Below are positions 14,956 through 26,000 of a stretch of 37,265 bases of DNA, piece by piece. The translations under genes and the position numbers were made by a program. How positions within the stretch are numbered: the stretch's first letter is position 1; every line of letters starts with the position of its first letter. Below the pieces are notes generated by a model. That model made no database searches and was not told the DNA's origin. It saw nothing but the letters and a program-made list of their open reading frames with translations. Source of the stretch: a virus; IMG/VR virus record IMGVR_UViG_3300003321_000937, positions 2,940 to 40,204 of that record; one strand, written 5' to 3'.

Positions 14956-17900
14956 TTAAGGCGGCGAAACAATTTGATTTCCTGAACACGTTACTCCATT
15001 GTCTATATAACTTCCCGTAAATCTTCCTCCTCCACAAACACACTCTAATTGATTTAGATAAGTATTTATATCTATCACTGAACGGTTCGGTAAAGCAAAA
15101 GGAGGAGCTAAAGGTTGCTGACCAACAGCTTCAGGAGGAATACAAATGTTAAATTGTGAACTTGCATAAGAATTTGGATTTGCATTTGCAATTAAATAAG
15201 ATATAGGTTTACAACCAATAGAACCTGTTTGTAAAGGAGGAATACCCGTTGGTGTAGTATCAATTGCTTCTATCATAGGAGCATGAGGATAAACCATAAA
15301 AGGAGGACTTCCGCCAATATCATCTGCTATACAAGAGCCATCGTCTTGGTTAAAAATTTTAGAAGCTTCCCATCTTTTGTTTGTTGAAGTATTAGTATCA
15401 AAATAACATGAATGGCTAGGTCTTTCCCAAAATGGGTCTACAAGTGATTGGACGACAATTTTTTGCCATCGTGTTCCATAAGTTTCATCGATTGTTAAAC
15501 CTACATTGAAAGGATAAGTTTTTCCATTTGTAAATAACTCGCCTGTATTGGGACTAATACAGACAACAGCAGGAGTGCAAATATTAAAAGGTAAACAATC
15601 CTGAACAAATGTTCCATCAGTCACTGCGTTCGAAATTCCCCAAGTTAATAAATTTTGCCTTATTGAAGGAGTTAAAGAGACTTCTCTAAAATCGTAATTA
15701 TATTCTCTTGTAGTAAAATTGCCTTTAGGTCGAAAATCATCCCAATAGGGGTCTGCACTTGTAGGAGAAATAATAGTTCCTCCCCCACTATATATACCAT
15801 TTAATGAACTTCCGCTTAAGATTACTTGCTGTCTATTACCTGAGACTAATGCAGTCCAAGGTCCGTTAATTCCGGCAAATCCAGTAACACTAGCAATGCT
15901 TATTTGGTCTCCATCATATAAGTAAGAGTTTCCAGAAATGTCTAATATAGTCGGAGTACCAGATGTTGCTCCTGTAATATTTAAAACGCTACAAATAGCA
16001 GGAGCATTAGGCCATAAGATATTACCAAATCTTCCCTGTCCGCAACCATATTCTCCAAAATTGGGTATATATTGACCAGATATTATTAAATGAGTTAAGT
16101 TATAAGTAATATTATCACTGGTTGTACCACTCCATAATCCATCTAAACTAGTATTTGTGCCACAAACAAATAAAGGAACCGAAGTTCTTATAGCGGAAGG
16201 ATTTCCATCATCTGTTGTATTAATTGTGACTGTTTTTGCGTTTTCGTCCTGACTTAAAATACAAACAGCGGTTTTTTCATCTGGAGAAAATCTATCTTTA
16301 CCACAAGGTCTAGCATAATTAATACTAGGTCTTCTAATTAAACATTCAGCCCATTTTTGAGCGATTACTACTCTTTTATCAATATCATATGTTATCCATG
16401 CTCCCGGAAAATATCCAGTAGCTTCTATTTGGTCTGTCCAACGAGTCGTATTTTTAGGGACAACTGTATCTGTAGGGTCTATAGTAGTTCCGCCGACTCC
16501 CGGAGTTGTATTAGCATAAGCTCCCCAACCATAAGCGACAACTACATAAGAAGAAGATACAGGGTCCAAACAACTTTGCCAAGTTTCATGACCAAAGTCA
16601 AAAAAACTATCATAACCACCCGGCAACATAGTTCCAATTATAGCTCCATTTACTATACCTGTATTTCCATCATTAAATAAATTACAATCGTTTGTTGGAG
16701 CTGGCTCAACTCCTTGAGGCATTTCACTGTACCCAACTTGAGGAGCGACAGTCATATACTGGTCAAATCTCCATGGATAAAGAATATCATCATTTAACGG
16801 AATTTGAGCAAGAAGACCCGTTACATCGCTAATAATATCAGCAGAAGTATAAGGGTTTGTGTAATGAGTTTCTAGTTTTACGTGACTATCCCAATTGGCT
16901 ATAGTTGGCTTATCTGGACAATTTAAATCTCTACTTCCCACTTCTCGAAAATCAATGATTAAAGTGGTTCTGGTTAAAGTTACAGTAGTTGTTCTTGTTA
17001 TACCAGCATCTCCTCCATTATCTTCCATCCTTGCGATATAATCACTAGGACCAAGTTGAGAAGTACTGTGTCCAAACGCATCTTCGCCAAGACCTGCTCC
17101 ATCTACAAAAAATAAAGCTCCATTTTCGCTACTTGTAAAAATATTTAGTTTTAACTTATCAATTGAGGGAGGAGAGGAAAAATAATATCCAGCATATTGC
17201 CCCCAAGGATAAGTTGTGTCTCCATTAACACTCCAAGTCCAATTTTCTACACAATTAGTTATAGATTTAGTACCTGCATATCTATTAACTTCGCACGTAG
17301 TTGAATAGGTAAAATCTCCCTGAATATTTTGACTATCAACTCCACAACCGGGATTTTGAACAGTCTGACTAAATTGACAAGTAACAGTTGTCGCAATATC
17401 TAAATATCGTGTACCTAATGGATTAGCAAGAAGAGGGGTTGGCCTTGTATCAACAACATCCAAAGGTTTGTCTCCAGTTAAACCAAACCCTAAAGCTCCA
17501 TGAAATACTTTCTTTGCCTGAACACTTTTAAAACCTAATTTATTACAATGAGCAAAATCTACGACTCCTGTTGTAGGTTTATAACAATTCCAAAGAAGGT
17601 CATTTGGAACTTTAATAATTCCTTCGTTATGAGGTAATCGCGGGACTCCTTTTCTAGGGGGAGTTATTTGCCCTCCATAAGGAATTACAGAACAAGTAAT
17701 CAAATTATCTACCGTCCATGGCCCACATTCATAAACTCCATTGCAATCAGGAATACCACAAGTTGTTTGGTCTATTCTTCGTGTATAAGGATTAGACGAA
17801 GTAACTTTTGGATTTCTTTCTACTGGTAATTTAACTAAAGTAACATTTTCAAAGTATTGATGACCGCCAGTTATTAATGCGTATCCTGAGGCCATACAAG

Positions 17901-18246
17901 TTGGTTCGTCCCAAGTTGGACAACTTCTATGTTCTCCATCAACCGCAAATTCTCCACTACAAAGGAAAATAGGATTTCCTATATAATGCCACCCTCCCGC
18001 TAAAATTCTCAAACCAGTTACAAAACCACTTGTTCCATCACTCATTAACGGAGAAGCAACTGCTCCCTGAGCGTAAGGTCCTCCTCCATCAAAAATAACA
18101 GTAGGAGGATTTTTATATTTAGCTCCCCAAAATGTAACTATCCCAGAAACGACATAAGCACTGTCGTTTCTATTTAGATGTTGGGCGCAGTCTCCTAAAT
18201 AGAGACCTGTCCAAGAAGATTCTGGAGAGCATCTAGACTGAGGCAT
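14956..18246 (-). CDS. Large cysteine-rich virion protein with an E1_FCCH-like domain
   Basis: A 1,096-residue beta-rich protein with about 34 cysteines, striking for a cytoplasmically made phage protein; they occur in close pairs (CGIPDC, CVCGGG, LPFNIC with AVVC). Near the N-terminus VSGIVTFWGAKYKNPPTVIF repeats the G-x-Y-x3-P-x-V beta motif seen in the neighbouring fibre proteins. Around residues 757-828 the segment ITGATSGTPTILDI, DGDQISIASVTGFAGING and NGIYSGGGTI matches the phage version of the E1_FCCH beta domain (family pattern ITGATNASPIVITT, TGDQVTI, NGAYTGGGT). No signal peptide or membrane segment is seen. Position after the hub and fibre genes suggests an extracellular tail-tip or fibre component; the cysteines could bind metal or form disulphides after release. 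Function unknown. Confidence 0.8.
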   Translation of the reverse strand: MPQSRCSPESSWTGLYLGDCAQHLNRNDSAYVVSGIVTFWGAKYKNPPTVIFDGGGPYAQGAVASPLMSDGTSGFVTGLRILAGGWHYIGNPIFLCSGEFAVDGEHRSCPTWDEPTCMASGYALITGGHQYFENVTLVKLPVERNPKVTSSNPYTRRIDQTTCGIPDCNGVYECGPWTVDNLITCSVIPYGGQITPPRKGVPRLPHNEGIIKVPNDLLWNCYKPTTGVVDFAHCNKLGFKSVQAKKVFHGALGFGLTGDKPLDVVDTRPTPLLANPLGTRYLDIATTVTCQFSQTVQNPGCGVDSQNIQGDFTYSTTCEVNRYAGTKSITNCVENWTWSVNGDTTYPWGQYAGYYFSSPPSIDKLKLNIFTSSENGALFFVDGAGLGEDAFGHSTSQLGPSDYIARMEDNGGDAGITRTTTVTLTRTTLIIDFREVGSRDLNCPDKPTIANWDSHVKLETHYTNPYTSADIISDVTGLLAQIPLNDDILYPWRFDQYMTVAPQVGYSEMPQGVEPAPTNDCNLFNDGNTGIVNGAIIGTMLPGGYDSFFDFGHETWQSCLDPVSSSYVVVAYGWGAYANTTPGVGGTTIDPTDTVVPKNTTRWTDQIEATGYFPGAWITYDIDKRVVIAQKWAECLIRRPSINYARPCGKDRFSPDEKTAVCILSQDENAKTVTINTTDDGNPSAIRTSVPLFVCGTNTSLDGLWSGTTSDNITYNLTHLIISGQYIPNFGEYGCGQGRFGNILWPNAPAICSVLNITGATSGTPTILDISGNSYLYDGDQISIASVTGFAGINGPWTALVSGNRQQVILSGSSLNGIYSGGGTIISPTSADPYWDDFRPKGNFTTREYNYDFREVSLTPSIRQNLLTWGISNAVTDGTFVQDCLPFNICTPAVVCISPNTGELFTNGKTYPFNVGLTIDETYGTRWQKIVVQSLVDPFWERPSHSCYFDTNTSTNKRWEASKIFNQDDGSCIADDIGGSPPFMVYPHAPMIEAIDTTPTGIPPLQTGSIGCKPISYLIANANPNSYASSQFNICIPPEAVGQQPLAPPFALPNRSVIDINTYLNQLECVCGGGRFTGSYIDNGVTCSGNQIVSPP
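15763..15978 (-). other. E1_FCCH-like beta domain within the cysteine-rich protein
   Basis: Encodes about 72 residues from ITGATSGTP through SGGGTIISP. This type of small beta domain recurs in phage tail and fibre proteins and is named for its similarity to part of ubiquitin-activating enzymes; no ubiquitin chemistry is implied. Recognised by residue pattern only. Confidence 0.55.
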
Positions 18247-18250
18247 AAAT

Positions 18251-18988
18251 TTAAGACAGTAACGAGCCTTTTAATCTATAAACATGAACAACACCACCTA
18301 TACAAACATTAACATCTACCGTACTTCCATCACTACTAGAAGTAAATCTTTCCCTAGCATCGACATTTTTATCATAATAGACAACTTCAGTAAAATTAAT
18401 ATTTCCATAGCGAGAACGAGCCCCTTTATCATTAAGATAAGTATCTCCATTAACTACAATTCCTGCTAAAACGAGACTAGTATCTCTATCTAATAAGTCT
18501 GGATAGGTATCATGTGCTCTTTTATAAAAATTATCTGTCCAACCATTAATAGTAATAGGGGCAGGCAGGGTTCCGATTCTTATAAAATCTCCTACGTTAT
18601 ACATAGGAGCAACTTCTGTTAATAAACCATTACCAGCAGTTTGTAGTGTTGCTACATCTGCTACATTACCTAGAAAATCTCTAACATTACTTCCTCCGTC
18701 ATCAAATAACCATAAAGCTCTTGGCCTTAAAACTAAAGCTAAAGTAGAATAAGACAAATTAGAATCATAAGGCTGTAATATTTCACACAATAAAAAGCGG
18801 CTCCAAAAAATAGTTCTAGCTTTTAAATCATTTGTCATGGTCGTTAAGTCGAAATATCTAAAAGCATCTGTTAGAGTATATCCCGTATTACTGGTTTCAT
18901 CTTGATTAGAAGGGTCTCCCGGCAAACTTATTATTTGGCCATATAACTCATTAAACTGTTGTGTTGAAAATTGTCCTTTAATTGGCAT
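18251..18988 (-). CDS. Unknown tail-module protein
   Basis: A 245-residue protein in the tail series, one base after the preceding stop and 4 nt before the next gene. I do not recognise it. It starts MPIKGQFSTQQFNELYGQII, has a helical part (residues 35-95, including LTDAFRYFDLTTMTNDLKAR) and a beta-rich C-terminal half ending in a VHVYRLKG strand. IGTLPAPITINGWTDNFYKR and the acidic DTYPDLLDRDTS are its most distinctive stretches. There is no signal peptide or transmembrane segment. Its place between fibre-like genes suggests a connector or baseplate component, which is inference from position. Confidence 0.7.
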   Translation of the reverse strand: MPIKGQFSTQQFNELYGQIISLPGDPSNQDETSNTGYTLTDAFRYFDLTTMTNDLKARTIFWSRFLLCEILQPYDSNLSYSTLALVLRPRALWLFDDGGSNVRDFLGNVADVATLQTAGNGLLTEVAPMYNVGDFIRIGTLPAPITINGWTDNFYKRAHDTYPDLLDRDTSLVLAGIVVNGDTYLNDKGARSRYGNINFTEVVYYDKNVDARERFTSSSDGSTVDVNVCIGGVVHVYRLKGSLLS

Positions 18989-18989
18989 A

Positions 18990-20438
18990 TTATAAAGTAT
19001 TTATTGTATATCCTAATCCAGAGCCTGAAAATAATGAAAATCCACTAGAATCAGGTAAACCACTAGCATTTATAGTAACCATAATTCCCGTAGTATCATA
19101 AGTTCCTGAATATGTTACTTGTAAAAAGACTGCTGTATTTGGCGGGGTCATATTGCCTGAACCGCTATATAAAGTAGTTGACCTTGCAGCTAAAGCCCCG
19201 CTAGTGCCTAAAAATCCAGTAATTAGGTTAAATCCACTAATAAATGTCTTATTATAAGAAAATCCGAATAAAGGAACAGCACTACCAGTTAAAGTTGGGT
19301 TTCCTCCACTTATTACCATTTTATAGTTACCAGTGTTTCCTGTGTAAATGCCAGTATTAAAGAACCTAATTCCTGTAAGCCCGCTTCCACTAATTAATCC
19401 TGAACCCGTAAAAGTAGGATATCCAGACACTATTTGATTAGGAGCGACTGTGTAGATTAGTACTTTAGGTTGACTAGAATATCCTGAACCGCTATTAGTT
19501 ATAATAAAACCTGTTAATAGAGAAAATTGACCTGTATATCCTAAAGTATAATTCAAAGAAACATAAAAAGGGACAGATTGTAGCCCGCCTGTATAATCAC
19601 TTGAATTAGTAAAGAAATACCATGTTCCAGTACCACTAGATAAATGATTAGTAGATGGCAAATCAGTTTGCCCGCTTGGTAAGAAACTATTAGATACAGT
19701 GCCAGAAGAACCGAAAGAACTACCTCCAGTCGCTATAAAATATAAAGGCCCAAAATCAGTATATATATCAACTCCAACCAAATAAGTTCCTGTAGTTTCT
19801 TGTGTACCAGTATGCGTTAATATACCAGTAGCTGTTCCTCCTGAGGGTATTACATTCGTGCCTCCTAAGAAATTAAATCCGGTATTTAAAGAAAATTGAG
19901 AACCATCACTTAAACTTAAAACTCCCGACCTTAATACGATAGGTCCGGTATTTGTATGAGTAAATCTTCCTGTCCATTGTCCTCCAACTAGAAATCCAGT
20001 ATCAAAAACTAAAGAACAAGGAATAGTTGGGCCATAGATTAAAACGTTACCAGTAGCAGAAGCTCCGCTATTACATTCAACAAACCATCCGTTAACATCA
20101 AAATTACTTTTTGTTCCTATTGAACAAATTAAAACATTATTTAAATAATAATTATAATTACCCGTACTAGTATTTCCAGATAAAGTAAATATATCAAAAT
20201 CATTATAACCGCCAAAACAGCGTCCTTCAGGGTCATACATTTTACCATTTTTTAGAGTAAAGGCCCATCCAGTATTCGTATGGATACCTGTAAACCCTAA
20301 TCTAACATATTGACCAGATTCGATATTAGGATTGCCGCCACTATATATATTTAAAGCATTAACTTGAAAATTTTGAAAAACAAAACTAAGTTGTTGTAAA
20401 GCAGTAAAATATCTATATGTTAACCCAGTAAAAGTCAT
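18990..20438 (-). CDS. Gly/Ser/Thr-rich beta-structured tail fibre or adhesin protein
   Basis: A 482-residue protein with extreme Thr-Gly and Ser-Gly content (TGNTGNYK, SGSGLGYTI, SSGTGTWYFF), typical of repetitive beta-strand virion fibres. The first 150 residues look like a compact domain: MTFTGLTYRYFTALQQLSFV, FALTLKNGKMY-like strands (seen as WAFTLKNGKMYDPEG) and GNYNYYLNNVLICSIG, reminiscent of a jelly-roll adhesin. GFIITNSGSGYSSQPKVLIY (about 19460-19512) is the same beta motif found in the 1,086- and 1,096-residue neighbours. Gap of 2 nt to the hub-like gene upstream and 1 nt to the next. Probably a structural fibre; no enzymatic motif is visible. Confidence 0.72.
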   Translation of the reverse strand: MTFTGLTYRYFTALQQLSFVFQNFQVNALNIYSGGNPNIESGQYVRLGFTGIHTNTGWAFTLKNGKMYDPEGRCFGGYNDFDIFTLSGNTSTGNYNYYLNNVLICSIGTKSNFDVNGWFVECNSGASATGNVLIYGPTIPCSLVFDTGFLVGGQWTGRFTHTNTGPIVLRSGVLSLSDGSQFSLNTGFNFLGGTNVIPSGGTATGILTHTGTQETTGTYLVGVDIYTDFGPLYFIATGGSSFGSSGTVSNSFLPSGQTDLPSTNHLSSGTGTWYFFTNSSDYTGGLQSVPFYVSLNYTLGYTGQFSLLTGFIITNSGSGYSSQPKVLIYTVAPNQIVSGYPTFTGSGLISGSGLTGIRFFNTGIYTGNTGNYKMVISGGNPTLTGSAVPLFGFSYNKTFISGFNLITGFLGTSGALAARSTTLYSGSGNMTPPNTAVFLQVTYSGTYDTTGIMVTINASGLPDSSGFSLFSGSGLGYTINTL

Positions 20439-20440
20439 AT

Positions 20441-22996
20441 TTATTTGTTCGCTCTATATAGACGGTATTTAACTTTAGCATAAACAGCTTCTGGTTTTGG
20501 AACACTTGGCGGCCTAGTTGAATATGTTAGTTCTGTTTGTACTCCACCATCAGAAATATTTATATTCATTGCTGTAAGTCCGCTGGCTGGAGTTAAAGGA
20601 ATACCTAAATTTTGAACATCGCTTCTAGCAACAGAGATTTTAACTGTTTTTTGTGGAGGGACAATTAAATTATTTAAAGCAGATAGGGCATTATAATAAG
20701 CTGTCGCGCTCATAATAGTGTTTGTTGTTGAAGAATAGATATATTGATTAACGGCATCATTGTTATCTACAACGGCTTCTATATCGGGAGTAATATCATA
20801 ATCTATAACTCTTACGCTCATTGCGTTTGTTGGATTTGCAGGAGGAGTTCCATAAATTGCTTTGACGGGAGGATAAGTCGTTTTAAATATTCTATTGTTA
20901 ATAAAAAATCCGAAATAAGCAGATTCTACTGGGAAAACGATAGTTGAAACATTTCCATTTGGATGGGAAACTAAAAAGAAAGGAGCTAGAAAATTTATGA
21001 AATAAGGCACCGGACTAAAAGAAGCTCCACAATTACAAATTTCTGATACTATGTTTTCGTCACAAAAAGTAAGACAAGATTGGGATAAATTTGAATCTGA
21101 GTTTCTAGTAGAAGCCCTGTTAAAAACGGCTCTATTTACAGTATTGCGACTTATTGATGAAATCCTTGGTACTAAATTGCCTAATTTCGACAATCTTGGA
21201 ATAATTAAAAAAGAAGGTTCGGCACCTTGAACTATCTGCGGAGCTTTCATTAAATCAAAAACATTTGAAGGTATACTGTTAACTGGAATTTGATTTAGTA
21301 TAGAAATTACTCCCGCTTGAATGACAGGGAATTCGTTAAATTTAACAATTGAAGGCTTAAGAAATTCATAATTATTGCTTCCTTTAGTTTGAAGATACTC
21401 TTCAGGCTCTATGCCCCATCCGTTATCTTCATTAGTAAATAGATTTAAAACAAAGTTATTAGGATAATTAGTAGAAGAAATTGGGTCCCTTAAAAGAGAA
21501 GCAAAAGGAACAGCATTGCCCGCATAAGTATTACTTGAAGGAAGACTTTCCCATTTTGAATTATAATTATAATAAATATGTAAATCTTGAGAACGAGGAC
21601 AAGAAAACTGGCTTGTAGGCAAACGAGAAACAAAACTGTAATATTTACCTATAAAATCCCTAGCTTCGTTATCCCAAGATTCAATTTGAGATTTTAAATC
21701 TTCTCTAAAATAACCAAAATAAACAACATAATTATCGGCTGAAAAAGTAGCTGTAGCTGCTGAATTGGCGTTAATAACATTATTACTAAAATCATTTTGC
21801 CAAGATTGGAGATACTTTAAAATAACTTGGGCGCTTTCTCCTAAAATTTGATAAGGCAGGTTTGGAGTACTATTAGTAACGGAAGTAAAACCTAATGCCT
21901 GTAAAACTGTTGTATCGTTATTTTCGATAGCCCAATTAGCGATATATGATTCTCTTAAAGTTGGGTCTAAGCGAGCTAAAGCAATACTTGTTAATAAGCA
22001 ATCTCCTCCTCTGCCCGCGCATTTTCCATCTTTTAGAATACTTTCTATTCTTAAAGGAGTAGCCACTTGTTTAAAAGCGTAATTATTTGAGTATTCAACT
22101 GCTTCACTAGGTTTTAGAAATCTGGCAACAACTGTTTGTAAATAAGAATTTTCTAGGCTTTCTCCATAACTAGCATTAGAAACAAACTCGCTTTTGTCTG
22201 CAAAAGATTGGGCAAAATTTATATTAATTGGGCTTCTTAAATCTATCCCTTTAAGAACATTCCCATCAAAATAAAATTCAAATCCGAAATCGCTAGCCCA
22301 ATTGTTTAAAACTTCTCTAAGTGTTCCAGCATATTCTTGTCTATATAAACTATTGCGGTCAAAACTACGTAATTCATGGCTATAAGGACTTCCTTTTAAG
22401 AATTGGTCTAAAGCGTTACAAAACTCTGTAAAGTTATAATCTACTTTAGGTATTTCGCAATTACTATCAGAAAAGTTTTCTTTTCCTAAAATAATATAAC
22501 CTCCTTGAGTATTTCCTTCAAAATAGCAACCATTATTAACCGGAATAGAATCAACGTATCTATTAACTGTTCCTGCTAATCCTGTTACTAATCCTTGTGT
22601 ACAAGTAATACATCTAACTGTAAAAGTAGCTGCCTGAACTGAAGTTTGTTTAAATTTGTTTCCATGTCTGTTAAGAAGACCAATAAATATTTTATCTAAC
22701 ATTATAGAAGAATCAACAAAATTTACGGTCATTACGCTTGCTCCCGGAGAACGATTTTTTTCGTAAGAATACAGATACATACCCGTAAAAATCTTACCGT
22801 TTAGATTAATATTCCATTTATTGGTAGCAGTGTTTAAAGTAACAGCTTGATATTGGCCAGATTCACTTACTACGTTTAAAGTAACACGAGTAGGTTGAGC
22901 CGAGAAACCAATTTCAGCTTGTGCGGCATAAATACCGCCACCAAAAGCTACACCTGCTCCTTGTCCAATTGAAATTCCTGATAATGTTTGAAACAT
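20441..22996 (-). CDS. Baseplate hub-like tail protein
   Basis: An 851-residue protein. Residues 1-120 are beta-rich (MFQTLSGISIGQGAGVAFGG; RVTLNVVSESGQYQ; KIFTGMYLYSYEKN; SVMTVNFVDSSIMLDKIFIG), the layout of the first barrel of gpD/gp27-type hubs. The segment LYRQEYAGTLREVLNNWAS then DFGFEFYFDGNVLKGIDL (about residues 212-252) matches the hub motif in which a G-T-(L)-x2-(L/V)-L helix is followed by F-x-F-Y-x-D-G. A helical middle and a beta C-terminal domain (VKISVARSDVQNLGI, KYRLYRANK) follow. Cysteine pairs occur at RCITCTQ and later. The order tape measure, tail proteins, fibre, hub fits a tail module. The hub call is pattern-based; a tail-tip adhesin is the alternative. Confidence 0.6.
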   Translation of the reverse strand: MFQTLSGISIGQGAGVAFGGGIYAAQAEIGFSAQPTRVTLNVVSESGQYQAVTLNTATNKWNINLNGKIFTGMYLYSYEKNRSPGASVMTVNFVDSSIMLDKIFIGLLNRHGNKFKQTSVQAATFTVRCITCTQGLVTGLAGTVNRYVDSIPVNNGCYFEGNTQGGYIILGKENFSDSNCEIPKVDYNFTEFCNALDQFLKGSPYSHELRSFDRNSLYRQEYAGTLREVLNNWASDFGFEFYFDGNVLKGIDLRSPININFAQSFADKSEFVSNASYGESLENSYLQTVVARFLKPSEAVEYSNNYAFKQVATPLRIESILKDGKCAGRGGDCLLTSIALARLDPTLRESYIANWAIENNDTTVLQALGFTSVTNSTPNLPYQILGESAQVILKYLQSWQNDFSNNVINANSAATATFSADNYVVYFGYFREDLKSQIESWDNEARDFIGKYYSFVSRLPTSQFSCPRSQDLHIYYNYNSKWESLPSSNTYAGNAVPFASLLRDPISSTNYPNNFVLNLFTNEDNGWGIEPEEYLQTKGSNNYEFLKPSIVKFNEFPVIQAGVISILNQIPVNSIPSNVFDLMKAPQIVQGAEPSFLIIPRLSKLGNLVPRISSISRNTVNRAVFNRASTRNSDSNLSQSCLTFCDENIVSEICNCGASFSPVPYFINFLAPFFLVSHPNGNVSTIVFPVESAYFGFFINNRIFKTTYPPVKAIYGTPPANPTNAMSVRVIDYDITPDIEAVVDNNDAVNQYIYSSTTNTIMSATAYYNALSALNNLIVPPQKTVKISVARSDVQNLGIPLTPASGLTAMNINISDGGVQTELTYSTRPPSVPKPEAVYAKVKYRLYRANK

Positions 22997-23005
22997 ATAC
23001 TTATA

Positions 23006-26000
23006 TTAACTAATTAAAGGTTTTGTTGTAAGAATCGAGGCGTCAAATATATCTCCTGTATAAATGGGAAAATTTACCCCTGATGACCTAAAACTAGCAT
23101 TTAATAAACTAGAATTAGAAGTTACAATATAATCAATTCCCGGAGCCAATCTTTGTCCGTTTAAAAAGAATAATTCGTTCATAATATTACCAGAAAAGGT
23201 AGTCGAAAAATCCCTAATATAACCTATTCCTGAACCTAAAAATACAAATCTATTTCCTGTTCTAGCTGGCGGGAAAGCAAATACTCCGCTAGCCCAAACT
23301 ACAGGTTGGCCAAATTCAGTTGCCACAAAACTAATAGTTCCGGCTGAAATTGTATAATCAAAACCAGAAATGAGTTTCTGACCATTCAAATATACGTCTT
23401 TAGTGCCGCTCTGGGTAAGATTTCCACCTAAAGTAAATGCTCCAGAATAACCAGAAAAAGCCAAACTATCTATATTTCCTGAAATTTGGTCATAAAGAAT
23501 GTAATTATATTGAGATTGAAAATTACTTAATCCATTTGATATAATTTTACCTGAAGCTAAAACATAATCTATATTAGGTATCTGTAATAAACCATCATTA
23601 TAAACATTAACATTATCTGTAGAAGTGTTTGTCGAAAGATAAAAATCGTATAAACTGAATGCTTCGGGAGCTATTGATATAGTGTTTACTTGATTATTCG
23701 TGTACGAATATATTTCCACAACATCGCCAGTGGTGACAGAATATGAAAGCATAACCAAGAGGTTATCTCCATAGTTCCTTGTATAAGGGTCGTAAAAAAA
23801 AAATTCCTCTGGTACTCCACTTAAGGTTACATAATTCCCACTATCTATTCCAGTAGAATAGACAATGGTATCCCCTGAGATTAAACCCGTTAAAGGTAGA
23901 TTATCATAAGCAACAGTATTGTTTCCATGAATATCTGGAATATTGACGGTTGATAGGACGTATCCAGTAACTCCTGAACCTATAACGCCAGAAATAAATG
24001 CGGCTCCAGTTACTGCGATAAATGGAGTATAAACAGGAACATCAGTAGCTGGATTATAGCCAGTAACGAAAAACAAAGGTGCAATTCCTGAAGCTTGGAC
24101 AGGATTTGCCGCTCCGGTTAAGAATAGAATATCCATTATCCTACCCATAAAGCCTGTATAAGAAGGATTTAATGTTTTATTTGGAAATCCACCAATAAAC
24201 AATAAACTACTGTTAATAAAACCATCGGCATTATACGTTAGCCCGAAAGAATCTCCTTTAGCAAGATTATGATTAGCAATAGTGATAGCTGAATGAACGG
24301 CGTCTTGAGAAATACTTATTATATTATAAGCGCTCAATTCTTGAGGATGGACATATATTCTTCTTGCTCCTCCTATTGAATAAGTACTATCAATATATTC
24401 AAAAAACAACCTATTTGAATCATTTATACCAACAAGAAACCCAGACTGTTGATTTACTCCTGTCATTGTGGAAAGAAGAACTTGAGAAATCCCTGTTATT
24501 GTTCCTGTTTGATTAAAATTAATAAATATAGTCCAATTTTCAAACGGAATTGTATTCCCGATTCTTAGAAAATCATTATTTGTGAAAATCCCTGTTCCTG
24601 TAGAAAGATTTGATATTATACTGGTTGTATTACCAACAGAAAAAGCAGGAAAATTTCCCGCATAAGTCAAACCGCTTGTTATTAATAAATTTGCGTAAGC
24701 TGTAGCAGCCGTTCCTCCTCCTGTAGGAGCATCAATAATAATTGTTGGAGCTATAGTATAATTCTGACCACCGCTTATAACTGTAATACCTGAAATATGA
24801 CCAAAATTACCCGCATTTGTTCCAGTAAAAGGATAAAAGGCTCTGTTATTATAAATTTCTGCTGATTCAGAATCCGATAATTCTCTTTGCCATATTGTTA
24901 TTTCGTCAAAACCCATTTTATAAGCGTTAAAATTCTCAGTTCCATAAAAGTGCCAAACAGGAGTTTGTTCCGAAACCGAGAAGGCTTTATTGTAATTTTT
25001 ATCATTAATAGTAGAAGAAAATTTGCGTCCATCTACGGAAATAAAAGCTTTATATGATAAAGAATCTATAGGAGAATATCCAACAGTTATAAAATGCCAT
25101 CCTGAGGTTGCTAAAACATCAGTACTAATTGTTGTGTTTGAAGACAAATGTAAAGCATATAAGTTATTTTTAATAATAAGGCTTCCGTTAGTAAAGTCTG
25201 CAACAGTAAGAGGGTCGGTTATAGTTGTTGAAATAGGGACAAAATAATGCCAAAAACCATAAGTAAAATATTTCCAATTTGTATTAAGTTGTAAATTTGC
25301 CGTTCCTCTTTCGTCATTATCGACAGTACTTATGTTATTAAGGTTAATAAACCCCGCGTTATTTATTCCTGTTCCAATTAAGAAAGGCTGGTTTCCATTT
25401 CCATCTGGTGTTAAAGTTATATAGTCTAGTGGACTACCTTGCACTTGTTCTGTGTCAAAATTACCCGTCCATATTTTAAAATTATCAACTGTAAAATTAA
25501 AACTTGGAGTTGTTACGCCTACGTTAGTTAATATAATAGAAGGGACACAGGTTTGACCGCCAGTTAAATATTGACCAAAATAAACAGTTCTAAATCCAGT
25601 AGTAATACCTGAGTAAGCAAAGAAAAACGGACCAACGTTACCGGAGTCTCTAACAGAAAGACTAAGTCTTGAAGTTCCAGTTGTTATTCCAGAAATATCC
25701 ATTTGACCTATTATCCATCCGGTTCCTATAATCGGAGAAAACCCGCTAGGAATAAACTTATAAGCTAAAACACTTGGCGTACTAGGGGTTGAAACAAAAT
25801 GTAATAAACCACTCTCAAAAATATACACGTTAGCAGCCCCTGTTGCTGCCGCAGTTCCACTAGTATTTAGCCATCCAGTAGCACCACTAACAAAATTACC
25901 TTGTGGTACTAAATTAGTTCCAGATACAACAAGAGGAAACGCTTTTGTGAGTCCTAATGTTAGAGTTGTTCCAGTTACTACAGAAGCAGTAGCTGCCGCT

